Part shown: one piece after another, positions 44,697 through 56,686 of the stretch
Layout of the letters: every line of letters starts with the position of its first letter
How positions within the stretch are numbered: position 1 is the stretch's first letter
Assembly (NCBI GenBank): GCA_029641185.1
Contig: JAPWGK010000005.1
Location: 1,426,001 to 1,490,000, forward strand
Source: Pseudofabraea citricarpa
Lineage: Eukaryota; Ascomycota; Leotiomycetes; Helotiales; Dermateaceae
Direction of reading: 5' to 3'
DNA: 64,000 nucleotides
Translations under genes and position numbers: made by a program
Notes under the pieces: generated by a model
The model's database searches: none
The model's input: the letters and a program-made list of their open reading frames with translations, nothing else
Told to the model about the DNA's origin: nothing

Positions 44697-46604
44697 ATGG
44701 CTCGATACCTGAATCTTGACGATGCTCAGAGTTTCAGAATGCGTTGCGATGAGCATGCGCTAGACCTTTTCGACGAAGATGCTGTAAACGGGCTTCAAGT
44801 TTGCCGCCTTGCTAGAAAAGAATTTGCTTCTGGAGAATCCCTTCTGGTCCCTATAGAGAATGAGAACGTCTCATCTTTTTCTCAGTTAAAACGGCTTGGA
44901 AAGGTAACTTCTTTGTCTTTCGAACGTGGATTTTGTTTTCCGTCGGCTAATTTTGCAAAGTACTCGCAAGATGCCTTTCAATTGTTCTTTGTCCGGCAAG
45001 TACGATCTTGGACAACGCTGAAGATATCGCGCCATCTATTCCAAGATCTGATCGATAGTTATGGCGTATTTTTGTACTTTTGGGATTGCGCTTTCACTTT
45101 TGGAATAAAAACGGATGAAAATAACATGGAATTTCCTTCTTATCGGGCAAGGCAAACGAAAGGGGAACTTGGAACAGAATTTGGTAAGTTGAGAAAAGTC
45201 CCGTGCTTTTGTTAATAAGTTACTAACTTGGTATCAGAATCAGCCTATGTTTTAAGACGCGTCGAACTCCATGGCCGTGAGCTCAGTGAAGGCCAAGAAC
45301 CGTGGTCTATTCGCCAAACAGCAGTTTATCACAAATCCGGCAGTTCTGATGAATCAACCCCTGTCTTCATAGCCATAAATCCATCAGCGAGTGCAGAGCG
45401 GATGCTCCGTCTCTCTATGGGGTTTGCTCTGGAAGATCTCAGAGCGGTAGCCCCATTCAACATTCATAGGATTCTGATCACTGATTCTCTCAAAAATTGG
45501 CGAGATTACATGGCAAGTCTGGAGGAGCGTCTTAGACAGCAGGTATGCAAAAGTTTCCTGCAAAATAATTGATTCATTTGCTGACTTTATAAGTCTGACC
45601 AAGTCATAATGACAAAGGTCGGGGCTGAGAAAGAAGATTTATTACACCTAGGAGATCGCAATGTGAATTTTACCGATCGTCAACAGTTGAAAAGATTGGA
45701 AGACTCGATTGTCGAACTTGAGGTAATTCTAGGCTCTTTGTTGAACACCGTCTGCGGCGTACGTGCTCAATGTGAGAGTTCCTGTAAAACCATTTGTTCG
45801 AAAAGAGACACGGACTGTGACTGTCAAATCCTCCTCGGGGAATTCGATTCTCACATCGGAGAACTCAAAGTCTACACAAAGAGGTCACAAATACTTCACG
45901 AGCAAGCAAATGGTGTCGCTCAATTGGTGCGTACCTCGTTATTTATGGTTGTAAATTTATGAGTGCTAATATGTTTATAGCTAGCCGACCTTCTCAGCTA
46001 CGAGGATGCCATAGCCCTCAAAGATTTAGCGATTGAATCTCACTCCGAAAGTAAAGCGATGCATGATCTTGCAGTAAGTAGAGAATTCAGGATGTAAATC
46101 CCAACGTACTCATTTACCTAGGAACGAAGTACGCAGGATGGGAAGGCCATGAAAATCTTGACCATCATCGCCCTGGTTTACTTACCTACCACAATTGTAG
46201 CAGTAAGCTCTCTTTCTTTCGTACAATTATGCCAGCCTGACCTCAACCAGAGTTTCTTTTCTACCGAATTCGTACATACCAACGATAGAGGTGATGTTGA
46301 GATATCGACGAATGTTTGGCTATTAGCTGCGGTCGCAATACCCATGACAGTGATGACAGTGACACTGTGGTGGACATGGGTTCATTGGACCATAAGCCGA
46401 AAAGCAAAAGACCAGGAAAAGAGACTAGCAGGCTTGACCATAGCCTCGTTGCGAAGCCTAGTCAAGAGAAAGCGTGCAACGAAGGATTTGGAAATGGGGG
46501 TTACATCTGTTGAACAGAAGCGTATACAGAACAGGGAGCAGAGCTGGTCTACCTGGCACGATTCGGGCTATGGCTCGAGAACAGTGACTGAGAAGTCTGG
46601 CTGA
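44697..46604 (+). CDS. CorA-like membrane protein of fungi
   Basis: Six exons (44697-45183, 45238-45542, 45594-45926, 45981-46073, 46122-46202, 46251-46604) join in phase to 550 aa. The C-terminal part has the CorA-like pair of helices: RSTQDGKAMKILTIIALVYLP..IVASFFSTEF (first helix about 417-437) and VWLLAAVAIPMTVMTVTLWWTW (about 457-480). The GMN motif needed for Mg transport in true CorA is replaced, as in a large set of fungal CorA-like proteins whose job is unknown. The N-terminal 400 residues are an orphan domain (FDEDAVNGLQVCRLARKEF..) with a late coiled coil and a Cys cluster (CESSCKTICSKRDTDCDC). A soluble N-terminus coupled to two helices suggests a sensor or membrane-acting protein rather than a transporter; that is inference. 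The next gene downstream on the same strand is a kinase, 517 bp away. Confidence 0.82.
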
Positions 46605-47121
46605 GTTATGGTTGAGAGAGGCAGATTCCCATTTCTCCAGCCGAACAGCCTTGCTTACCATGATAAGCAGCATGCTATTCTGCGAGGCTTTCTCTCAATG
46701 TCGCATTGCTAGATTGTGATGTGCATAACTATGGTATTATTGTATGCAAGCCTCTTCCTATCGTGCTCATAGCCTCCACAAAAGCCCTGTGTTTGGAGAC
46801 GCACAAGCGCAGTATACGCTCCATTGGGCAACTGGCGTGGGGTATGTTAGGGTGGAATGCCATATGACCAGGCTTCCGGATAATTCTAGATAACCTATCT
46901 ATGGTGTGTGATTCTTGAAGGTGTGTGACACGACTTGGTGGAAGGCGGAGCACTAAAATCTGACCTGGAGCGGCTCTGCTCTCATGATTACTTTACCTAA
47001 CAAAAGTAAGGCAAACACAGAGCCGCAACTATGATAAGTAGAGAGCTCGCGAGGATATAAGGCCACTGTTTTCATTTGCCGAAGCCCAGCGCCCAACCTA
47101 CGCCCAACACCAATTATCTTG
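46605..47121. other. Intergenic region between CorA-like and kinase genes
   Basis: 3' flank of one gene and promoter of the next. No gene supported. Confidence 0.5.
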
Positions 47122-49337
47122 ATGTCTCTTCTTACTTTTGTGACGAGTCTCTTCAAAAACATTCTATCTTCTATCAAACTACCAATAAAGTTATCAAGCT
47201 TATTCCAAAGAAAGTGGATTCAGAAAGAAGACCCTGTAGTAAGATTCTTGTAGGGAATGCTGACAACTCGCTAACCATCTGAAGGCATCAGATTCTCAAA
47301 GGTCTACCCTGAAAGACAATCCTTCCGAGAGTGAACCTCTGTTAGCCAACCAGCCTTCAAAGACCGGTGACGACAGAACCCTTCCACCGAACTCAGGCTC
47401 AGTGCCACCCCACGATAGCGCAATTGGTGCCGAGCTGCTTTCAGTCTCACAAGGCCGATCCAGGAGTATCTCTTCGATGGGAGGTGACTCGCTAAAAGAA
47501 AAGCTTCGCAAAATACGAGTGAGGCGTGAGGATGATCAACTTTCGTTCTTTGTGCCATTCTCTGAGCAGAAAGCTCTTATCACGCCCTCAACCGTTGAGG
47601 AGCACATCACAAAATCGAACAACATAAGTCCTGCAAAAGCCTCTGAGTATGCCAGCCTAGCTTGCCTAGGTTCTCTCCGTATTTTTGCCGCACTTGCGAC
47701 CATTGAAAAAGAACATGAAATAATTAGTCTGCTAGAAGAGGGCGTCACCGATCAGGATCTTCCTTTTGGATCTTCGATGAAAGGATCTAACTTTACTCTT
47801 CAACGAAATAACGGGGGACTTATTCGCTGCTTCGCGGAATGGGATGATCAGGACCAAATCGAAAATTTCCTTCGATTCCAATGGTGTATGAATGCTCCCA
47901 TATTCAAGTACAATGAGCATTACGACTTTCACAAAAACACTGTACTGCCTTTCATACCCATCAATGGATCCGCAGAAAGGAAAGAAGGTGCATATAGTGA
48001 GGTAATCCCAGTGCGTATCCATGATGCGCATCACAAATTTTGGCCATCAAATGACCCAGAGGTATGGCATCGCTGTCCTGATGGTAATAACTACTAACAT
48101 ATTTAAGGATGCCCGGCCACTGGTCGCTATCAAAAAACTGTTCTCGGAGGATCGGAAGGAGTTTGAGAAAGAACAATCAATTCTGACTAGTATTGGAGTC
48201 AAAAGACATCCGCATCTCATTGATCTACTTGTGACTTATCGTTACGAAGATAAATTTCACTTGATGTTTCCTTACGCGGGTTCCAACCTGCGCGGATATT
48301 GGGAGGCTCGGCCTAATCCAAATTTTGATAGAAAGACCTTGATATGGTCGATCAAACAAATGGCTGGTATCGCCTCGGGACTACTTCTCGTACACAACTT
48401 TCGAGTCACCATCCCCCTCGGAGTTAGTGGCGGAGTCCGTATGCATAAAGGAGCTCATATGAGTGTCGGGGAGGGCGAAGAAAGGTTTGGCAGACATGGC
48501 GATATCAAGCCTGAAAATATCCTTTGGTTTGACAGAATATACGGTGCTGAGCCTGGACAACAAGACAAGATGGGAATTCTAAAAATCGCCGATTTCGGTC
48601 TTGGTCGCTTTCACGGCCGCGATTCAAGATCAGCACTCGATCCGCGCTTCATTGTGACTTCGCCAACATATGAACCGCCTGAGTGTAAGCTAAAGAAACC
48701 TGTTTCTCGTGCTTACGATCTATGGAGTCTCGGATGTTTGTACATGGAGTTCGTAACATGGCTCATGATGGGCGTCGCTGACATTGAAGGGTTTGCCGAC
48801 TTTCGTGGAAAGACCGGAACGGGAGGAATCAACGATGATAACTTCTTTACGATAACAACACCTCCTGGTAGTATAGACCCTGAAGCCGAACTTCGACGGG
48901 AAGTCAAACTGTGGGCGGAAAAGCTTCACTCCCATGAACGCTGTTCCCAAGCGATACACGAGCTTGTGGACCTGATCATGAAAGGATTGCTGGTAATTCA
49001 ACAGAAGAATCGAATCAATGCCGTGGAGCTAAACAAGCGCTTGAAAGGAATTCTAAAGCGAGCACAAGAAGACAGCACATATCTATTGATACCAAATCCA
49101 TATCCTACAAGAATAGGCGAGTTGAGATCGATCTCGGAACCTACACTTTCTGACGGCCAAGATAGAAAGCGGAAGAAAGTAACCTTTGCTGATGATCTAT
49201 CGCGGAACGATCTTTCAACGGTCAATCTACCAGTCCAGACAAATGCACCACTTGAAGATCTTCTAAGCAACGTACGCAACCTGACGCCGATTCCATCACA
49301 AGCTCCCACATGGCCTTTAGTTCATAGTACGACTTGA
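47122..49337 (+). CDS. Protein kinase with orphan N-terminal domain
   Basis: Three exons (47122-47238, 47285-48061, 48108-49337) join in phase to 707 aa. Start 47122 (MSLLTFVTSLFKN) is the ATG that splices cleanly into the long frame. The kinase domain (about 290-590) has VAIKK (Lys 307), HGDIKPENIL (428-437, the usual HRD replaced by HGD but with the catalytic Asp 430), DFG (460-462) and the activation-loop end SPTYEPPE. All catalytic residues are present, so it should be active. The N-terminal ~290 residues resemble the region that precedes kinases in fungal HET-related orphan proteins (CLGSLRIFAALATIEKEHEI..). A basic site (RKRKKVTF, about 650) may direct it to the nucleus. The kinase seems fungus-specific; substrates are unknown. 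It follows the CorA-like gene on the same strand. Confidence 0.85.
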
Positions 49338-50163
49338 TCCGAGTTATTCAGATTCTTAACTTTACTTGGCTGGATTGCTGCTGGTTCTTCATTGCCACAC
49401 ATAAGAGAAACCCACCTGTGGTAAGCGAGTTTATTGCTATAGTCGCCTTTGACGTAGCTAACTATCAAATGACATAGTACTTCTCAAGGGAAGATCTCCC
49501 CTTGATATAGTTATTATCAGATGACATGGGACTTTTCAAAGGAGCGAGGCACTACTCCATCGCCACTTCTTGATGTCATTCCGAAGAGGGTAAAAATTGG
49601 TATTATACAACAAAACCAAGCTGTGAGGTATTGTATTTCGTCATGGATACAAGTACCTAGGTATACAGAAAAAAAACCAATATAACGGGTGGTTCGAATG
49701 TTTCAAAGGCTTTGGATGATAATTTTAGTCGACAAATAGGGGAGAGCTGTCGTCGTTACGCGAGGTGGAATTCCCTGCTTTTGATCGACGCTCGAGCTCG
49801 AGCCAGGTACGGCTGCACGTGCTTCGAATAATGCTTGCAACCATCAACTGCGGCTTGAAGTCATCACCATCTCAAGGGCGCGAGCAAGAAATAATATGAG
49901 ATGAAATTTACAGTGGAACTTTACGCGGGCATGGGTCACGATGGGCAAGAATCCAAGAATTTTACCCTTATTTACGTGTGATATCCTGACATCATACTCC
50001 ACCCTCGAAAAAACGACGAGAATTCTGTAGCCATGGAAATTCACTGTGCCTGCGGCTACACGCCCGTGGACCCCAAGCAAAGAAAGTCATATATAAAGAA
50101 ACAGCGCCGCATTCGTATCTTTCCTCACACCAAACTAGTCCTAAAGCGATCTGCAACGTAAAC
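49338..50163. other. Intergenic region upstream of the esterase
   Basis: No gene supported. It contains the esterase promoter with a TATA box (listed). Confidence 0.5.
50089..50097 (+). promoter_or_regulatory. TATA box of the esterase gene
   Basis: ATATATAAA lies about 70 bp before the ATG at 50164, with a CT-rich leader following. Confidence 0.55.
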
Positions 50164-51245
50164 ATGCTCTTCTTTCAAGTCTTCTCTCCATTACTTCTTG
50201 CAACAGGCTGCTTAGCCTTAGTTGCACCTTCGGCCAGAAACAAAGCAAGAGTGGTTACTACACCAGGATGCGGAAAAGAACTTCCAGCAGGTCAACTGCC
50301 TGCTGGAGGAGATAGCCATCATGTTGAACTCACTCAGACTGATGGTACTCCTCGGTCCTACCTGATTCACATCCCATCAAACTATTCCAAGGATATTCCA
50401 GTCCCACTCATCTTCTCTTTCCATGGTCACGGCAGAAATGCATCGTTTCAGGAAGCTTTGAGCCAGTTTTCGAACGAGGACTGGAATCCGCTTGCAATCG
50501 CAGTCTATCCCCAGGGTGTTGAGGTAAAGTTGCGATTCCTTCTAGCTTTCAAACCTCGTTCCATGCTTTGCGCTCTTTGCTCCATCTTCAGTCTTCTACC
50601 AAAGACTAACAGTACTCCCAGAGTCAATGGCAAAACGAGCCAACCAGCACCGACACCGACGACTTTGGCTTTGTTCAAAACCTGATCGACCATCTCTCTT
50701 CTCGGTACTGCCTCGATTCTACTCGGATATATGCGTCGGGGATGTCCACGGGCGGAGGGATTACTGGCCAATTGGCATGCCATCCAGCCATTTCAAAACA
50801 AATCGCAGCTTTCGCACCTGTCTGTGGCGCTTTTTACGAGCCAGAACCCGCAGCAACCTGCAGCCCAGAGACCGTAGCCATCCAGTGCAACCCGGGACGA
50901 TCACCGCTGCCGATACTAGAATTCCATGGCACCACGGACAGAACCATTCGTTATGACGGCGGAGCGAGAAAGGGACAGTGTCTACCCTTCATACCACACT
51001 GGGTGAATGAATGGAGCAAGAGGAATGGTTTGGGAACGACCAACACAACCACACACTTGTACGATGATCGCCTGCACAAGTACGAATACGGCGATTCTGC
51101 GAGTTTGGGCATGGTTACGCATTATCTGGCGGATGGACTCGGACACCACTGGCCATCGATTGAAGAAACCACCGAGAATCCGAAGGTGGCCTTTTATGAT
51201 GCCACGCCGATCATTCTGGACTTCTTCAAAAGATGGACATTGTGA
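50164..51245 (+). CDS. Secreted CE1-type esterase (feruloyl/acetylxylan esterase-like)
   Basis: Two exons (50164-50523, 50622-51245) join in phase to 327 aa. A signal peptide (MLFFQVFSPLLLATGCLAL) is followed by the alpha/beta-hydrolase fold of the LpqC/CE1 family: oxyanion motif SFHGHG, nucleophile Ser 162 in GMSTGGG, Asp in FHGTTDRTI and His in GLGHHWPS. These fit fungal feruloyl esterases and acetylxylan/PHB-depolymerase-like enzymes that free acids from plant cell-wall polymers outside the cell. No carbohydrate-binding module is attached. Which ester it cuts cannot be told. The intron is removed between GVE and SQWQNEP; the unspliced reading ends soon after. Confidence 0.9.
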
Positions 51246-52661
51246 GGGCTGACCTAGCTCTGATGTCCCGTGATGCAAAACAAGACGACGTTGTTGCAGC
51301 AGAAAGAATGGAGAAGAAGCTTTCGCCTCGAGGGCTTGACAGGTTGTTAGAGTGTGCTGAAGGACGGTTTGCCCTAATAAGTTAATAATACTGTAGTTAT
51401 AGCGGTAATGATTATGCAAGACATTGACTACCAATTCCTGACTCAGTCGTGTCGGTACTCTACTTCAGCCTGTCTGAGACGTGATGTGATGTTCCATCTC
51501 AAGTCCTTTTATGCCTCTCCTCCCCCTTCGGACTCTGCTGAACTTCCCCACAAGGGATGACATGTCACATGGAAGTCTTGATGGCTGCATGTTCCCGAGA
51601 TGATGTGGGTGTGTGTGTGTCTGGCAGAACATGTGGTCAGCGAGAGACAGATGTATGGTATGGTATGGCGCCGTGGCCGTCCTTCCAAGATTTGGGGCCA
51701 TCCGCAAATATACGGAGTACTGTAGCTGGGGGATGCATCTTGGTCTATGTGAAACGGACGATGGCTGATGATGTGCTGATGATGCCAACGGATCGAGGAT
51801 GCCCCTATTAGAAACAGGCCGTGCTCCAAGATCCAAGGGCTGAGTGGTGCTGGTGCCACGTGATTCCATCTACGGCTCGGCACTTCTTGCAGGGCCGGAT
51901 TGATTGCGAAAAGCTTCTTTCTTGCTTCTCCATCCTTTTCCTCCGTTTCACCATCAATATTGCCCGCGACCCGCCCAGCGCCCAGCGCACCTTTGACGAT
52001 GATCAGTGAGGCGACTTGGGTCGCGAGCCATCTCCTCCAAACACTTGGTCCTCCACTGAGACTTGCCCAGAATCCCTGGAAGATCGGATCTGGTCGATGG
52101 CGATGGATGGCTAGGACATCCCGTACCCTCGCACCAATCACAAACACCCTCCGTGCTGAAGCTTAAGCATACCATGGGGGATCCTATGATCAGCCGCGAG
52201 GAACACTGTTCTTGGCTTTGCCACCGCCTGCTCGAAACATCTTGATAGTTTCAAGGAATCTCAAGGCCTGAGCAAATCCTTCTCTTGCTGGCGGGAAGTC
52301 GTGTCTGCCACCGGAAATCACAAAAGCTTGACTCCTGGAATCAGCCTACCAATGCCACCCAGTGGGGCCGGTCTGTCCCAGGTTTAGTACAAGCCCTCAT
52401 TTCCTGGTTGATTCCATCTATCTTCCGTCATCATCATATACTATTCTTTGCCCGCCCTGCAGGTCTTACGCGTTCTCAATTTCTTCAGGTGCCTTCATAT
52501 TACGGACTGAAGATCGTTGGCCGGACGCTCTTTGAGCAAAACAAAATCTTCAGCCTCTTGTCTCCTGTGCTACTTTGCCTGCATACTTAGCTGCAGTCGC
52601 AACACCGACAGCATTGCCTTGGATCAGGCCATACCTCATAGCTTTTAAGCTATTATTCAAG
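51246..52661. other. 1.4-kb intergenic region
   Basis: No gene supported; several frames overlap on both strands. A short (GT)n run lies at about 51608-51619. The frame before 52662 lacks an ATG. Confidence 0.5.
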
Positions 52662-54131
52662 ATGCTACCCAAGGATTACCGACCACGCGTGGTGGTTTCT
52701 GAGATTGACGATATGGATGGACAGCAAGATCACGCAATGTTTTTCTGTGCCGGAAAACGAATTCTTCAACGACTGGGCTTTTCTCTTGTTCCAAGCTTTC
52801 TCCAACGCAAGATACGACCGAACTCGACAAAGGCACAACGCCTTCACCCAACCTCATATCTCGATGGCCTCCGAGGCGTGGCTTCATTCATTGTCTTTAT
52901 GGGACACTACACGGAAGAAAATGTAGGATGGTACCAGGAGCCTTATGGTTTATACGAAGATGGAGCGCCCTCTTCGCCCCTACAACTTCCTTTTATCAGA
53001 GTGATTTATTCTGGACGGCCGATGGTGCATATCTTCTTCGTGATATCTGGATTTGTCCTTGCCTACAAGCCTCTGCAGCAGATCCACGCGCAGCAATATT
53101 CAGCTCTTGCTACAACACTTTCGTCATCAGTATTCCGAAGAGCAATTCGTCTTTTCCTGCCGTCTTTCATTGGACTGCTGATTATGGCACTAGCTATATA
53201 TTCTGGAATCTCAGCGCCAACGTACGCATTTCCGGCGATATCGATCTTCTCACAATTGAAACACTGGTGGGGCACTTGTTGGTATCTCTTGCAGTCTGCT
53301 TGGTATTGGGATGATACTCAATTGCCATCTTACAATCCAGCTCTTTGGACAATCCCGATCGAGTTCGCTCAATCGCTGGTTCTTTTCGTCGCTGTGCTCG
53401 GCCTGTCACGCTGCACGGTCAATGTTCGCCTCACTTTGCTTGCTGTCATATCCTTATTCTGCTTTTACAGTCAGCGATGGGCAACAATAGAATTTCTGGG
53501 TGGAATGTTCATGGCGGAAGTTACTCTGATTCAAAACGGATCGCTCGATCGCTCGCCAACTGCAAGTCCAACAATGCTCCCAAGATACAAGCTTGAGGCA
53601 GAACTCGTAAACCTTTCAAATAGATCGACTATGAAACACAACGCGATGCAAGCATTCTGGATAGCAAACTTGGTCTGTGGTCTATTTATCGCTTCGTGGA
53701 CCAACAATCATGTCGAGGAAATATGGGGCCTGAGTTTCTTGCAAGCACATACTCCAGCGCCGTACTCAGGGCAAAGAATTTGGTTTCTATTTGCTGCATT
53801 CCAAATCGTCGGCGCTTGCACTCAAGTTCGGACTCTCCAAAATATCTTTACCACATCTGTAGCTCAATATCTTGGGAACATCTCCTACGCACTCTATCTC
53901 ACACACAATCTTGTCTTGCAGACATTAGAGCCTCGCGTGGCTCCGGTACTGATGCTCTACCTTCCGAAATACAGCTTTTGGGGCAGACAAAGTTTCTGGC
54001 TTGTGGGATTGTTCATCTATGTGCCTGCACTCATCTGGGTTTCTGACCTTTTCTGGAGAGCAATCGACACACCTAGCGTCAAGTTTGCACGCTGGGTAGA
54101 AACAAAATGTTTGGTTCCTAAGAAGGCCTGA
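52662..54131 (+). CDS. Acyltransferase-3 family membrane protein
   Basis: A single uninterrupted frame of 489 aa, start at ATG 52662. It has the acyltransferase-3 (OafA/NRG-6-like) pattern: YLDGLRGVASFIVFMGHY at the first helix (the His is the proposed catalytic residue), HIFFVISGFVLAYKP next, ALWTIPIEFAQSLVLF in the centre, and a C-terminal SYALYLTHN helix. About ten membrane helices are spread through the sequence. Such proteins move acyl groups (often acetyl) onto sugars, lipids or other substrates at a membrane. In ascomycetes they occur both alone and in metabolite clusters; no cluster core enzyme is seen nearby. An in-frame stretch upstream has no ATG. Confidence 0.9.
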   Translation: MLPKDYRPRVVVSEIDDMDGQQDHAMFFCAGKRILQRLGFSLVPSFLQRKIRPNSTKAQRLHPTSYLDGLRGVASFIVFMGHYTEENVGWYQEPYGLYEDGAPSSPLQLPFIRVIYSGRPMVHIFFVISGFVLAYKPLQQIHAQQYSALATTLSSSVFRRAIRLFLPSFIGLLIMALAIYSGISAPTYAFPAISIFSQLKHWWGTCWYLLQSAWYWDDTQLPSYNPALWTIPIEFAQSLVLFVAVLGLSRCTVNVRLTLLAVISLFCFYSQRWATIEFLGGMFMAEVTLIQNGSLDRSPTASPTMLPRYKLEAELVNLSNRSTMKHNAMQAFWIANLVCGLFIASWTNNHVEEIWGLSFLQAHTPAPYSGQRIWFLFAAFQIVGACTQVRTLQNIFTTSVAQYLGNISYALYLTHNLVLQTLEPRVAPVLMLYLPKYSFWGRQSFWLVGLFIYVPALIWVSDLFWRAIDTPSVKFARWVETKCLVPKKA

Positions 54132-55264
54132 AAGTTTTGTGGCTTTATACTTTTGTTATACATTAATTGGTGGCTATGTCAGCGTTGGCGTTTCTTATAT
54201 CAGGCTTTTGGGTGCTAGATTATAGCTACTGTAGCTATTTAGACGATCTTGCATAAATGATACGTCGAATATAAATATTTATTCTTCACTTCAAGTATGA
54301 TTCAGTGTGTAGATGATGTATTTGCCTCTTGAATTGTTCTCATTGCACAAGAGAATTCGCCCTGAGGATTCAGGGGCTCTCGTTTAGCGAGAAGCAAGCC
54401 AGGAACTAAGTTTATTTTAGAACAGAATTTCAACTCTACAGTCATCTCTGGAAGTATCAGTCATTCGAACTATTTTATAATTTAGAAACTGTCAATACAT
54501 CCGTACTAATTCGGAGTACGTGGTGATCGAGGGTGGTTACCTGTAGCTCCACGTACAGAATAGTGGATAGTGGATTCACTTATTCATACACGGCAAGTTT
54601 GGTAGGTAGAATTCTTATTGATCCTTTAGAGGAAACGTAAGGGCTCCTAAACATTTTCCGAATCAAGGGATTTAACTATCCCAATTACATGATAATGCGA
54701 ACATAAACTTCGATTACAAAATACGTGAGATTGTTAAATTAATTTGAAGTGTTTTATGTGAGTTTTGGGGTAAACACGGCTACTGGCTAATGCTGACTGC
54801 GTGGTTACTACCAGTCATTGTGACTTGTTCTTCTTGCCAGCTAGAAAGTTCTCTGTTTCATCAACAAAAAACCTCTAGATTCTGCTTCAGTTCGTGGGAT
54901 TTTTTCCCTTTGTTACAGCTGAGTCACTGGAATATGATCTTGGTCTAAGCTAATCAGAGGTCACTAGGCTCCGTTTGCGCCGGGTAGAAGCATATCGACC
55001 TGAACGAGAAGAATCATGAAGCTGGATTTCTTTGTTTCTTCTGCTGCTGAGTTCCGCATCATTTTCCAGAACTTCACAGAGCTTGCGACAGGAAATCCTT
55101 TGACGATTAGCGCACTGCCTTGTTATAAATGTGGACAAGATGCCAACGAGTTTGGATTCAGCAGACATTCCACTTCACCCAAATTCCATCCAATCCATCC
55201 TTCATCCCCTCATCGCCTATCAAATATTTCACAACAGCCAGATCACCCCCAACCACGAAGCAAA
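54132..55264. other. Intergenic region with a solo LTR
   Basis: Apart from the LTR at 54490-54703 nothing is recognised. The last 250 bp are an unusually CT-rich leader. An open frame from 55016 runs in phase into the next gene but looks like leader sequence. Confidence 0.5.
54490..54703. repeat. Degenerate solo LTR, copy B
   Basis: This 214-bp element begins TGTCAATACATCCGTACT and ends GCGAACA. The flanks are GAAAC (54485-54489) and TAAAC (54704-54708), a 4-of-5 match to a 5-bp target duplication. It aligns from end to end with copy A (3792-4022), sharing the GGTGATCGAGGG core and an ACATGATA stretch near the end. No retrotransposon genes are left. Confidence 0.6.
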
Positions 55265-55576
55265 ATGGGGAGATGCCCACATTGTCACTATAATTACATT
55301 TCGCCATTCGCACAACAGAGATTCGCCCAGAAGCACAAACACATCAAAGTTCTGAAGGTAGACCTTGAGAATCTGCGTTGCCCTCAATGTGAGGAGAGGA
55401 TTGTAATCAGCGACATTGTCTGTCCTCTCCTGTCCAATTTCCCTCTACAATATTAACGCACTGCTCATACATAGCCTGTCGATTTTCCCCCACCAGCACC
55501 CGAGCACGATGACAACAATCATGACCATGACAACGATGACCACAGCAACCAAGGCACCCAGAGTGCAAGCACCTAA
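55265..55576 (+). CDS. Small zinc-ribbon protein with acidic His/Asp tail
   Basis: Two exons (55265-55402, 55475-55576) join in phase to 79 aa. Two CxxC pairs (C4/C7 in GRCPHCHY, C39/C42 in RCPQCEER) 32 residues apart form a likely zinc ribbon. The second exon adds an acidic tail rich in Asp, His and Asn (PEHDDNNHDHDNDDHSNQ). The splice is inferred: GTAATC donor and CATAG acceptor, phase 0. If unspliced, the protein ends at 64 aa without the tail. An in-frame ATG at 55016 would add 83 residues, but that part looks like leader sequence. No named family. It could bind metal through both parts; that is inference. Confidence 0.6.
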
Positions 55577-56686
55577 TCGAAGGGTGGGAATGGCCTGAAA
55601 GGCAAGACTCCTTGGGCTACTGAAAGGATGTGAATTCATGGTAAGTGGTCTCCAGGACATCTCATCAGATGATCATACAGACCATCACAAGACACCTGCT
55701 GATATTATTTATAGGCTTGGCTGTTAGAGACACACGAGTTGGAGAGACACACGAGCTGGAGACACACGAGCTGGAGACACACGAGCTGGAGTTGTTGTTT
55801 TGTTCTTTCATTTTTTAGAGGGGTGGGGGTTTCTTGTTCGCGATAGACTTTTCTGTGTTCCTTTTGGCTGGTGGACAACAATTCTGCATAAATCATTGTC
55901 AAAGATCGCGGTCGGGTAGAGAGGCGAGTTGAGGAAGTTTGATTGGGAAAAGCCTGGTGATGTTCGGGAAAATAAAAGAGTTGTTTTATCGCATGCAATT
56001 TGTTTCAATTTTTCTGCTTATGTGCTGCCCAGGTATGAATTTGTGCATGAATATTTCTGCGTAAGTGTGAGGGAGTGACAGCGCGGTTCTCTATCTTCAA
56101 TTGGCTTCATGGCCGCATAGCTGCGTTGCTAATCTGGCAGTATTCGATGGCCGCAAGAACTACGAGTCAGAGCTAGAACGCGTGAAAATGGCGAGCTTCT
56201 TAGTTTTCTTTCATCGATTTCAAAGCGAAGTAATGAAGTGAAAGATATAGTTTATGTTTAGCTCAATGGTCAAAGAGGGATCCAGGCCGATAAGGAAACT
56301 GAAAGAAGCGTGACATGATCATCAAATAAATGTAGGTGCTAGAAAAATAGGAAATTTGTTGTGCGTTTAGGTTGTATAAAGGGATAGCTCAAAGGCGATA
56401 AGAATAATCAAAGTGGAATAGAGATCTATACCAGATTTTTGTAAGCTTAAATGCACTCAAGATGGTGTGACAGCAACTTTCTTCCTATGAGACCTTTATT
56501 TACAACCTCATCCATAGCCATCAACACACAATTCTGTTGTTTTTTCAACTGTTAGTTATTCATCTATAAAGTAGGTCTGCTCACAAGGTGGTATCTATTT
56601 TCTATAGATCTATTCAATCCACCAGCTGAACTACTTGTTATTGACCTTTCTTGAACTGTAAAGTAACATCAACATCGATTTCCAAC
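55577..56686. other. Intergenic region upstream of the APH-fold gene
   Basis: No gene supported. It has a 15-bp minisatellite at its left (listed) and the promoter of the gene at 56687 at its right. Confidence 0.5.
55727..55788 (+). repeat. 15-bp minisatellite (GAGACACACGAGCTG), 4 units
   Basis: Units start at 55727, 55744, 55759 and 55774. The first has one change (GAGTTG) and two extra bases follow it; the last three are identical. This is probably variable between strains. Confidence 0.85.

Noticed and set aside
51509..52147. 212-codon minus-strand frame
   Set aside because: No domain. Several equally long frames overlap it, as expected of a GC-richer non-coding stretch.
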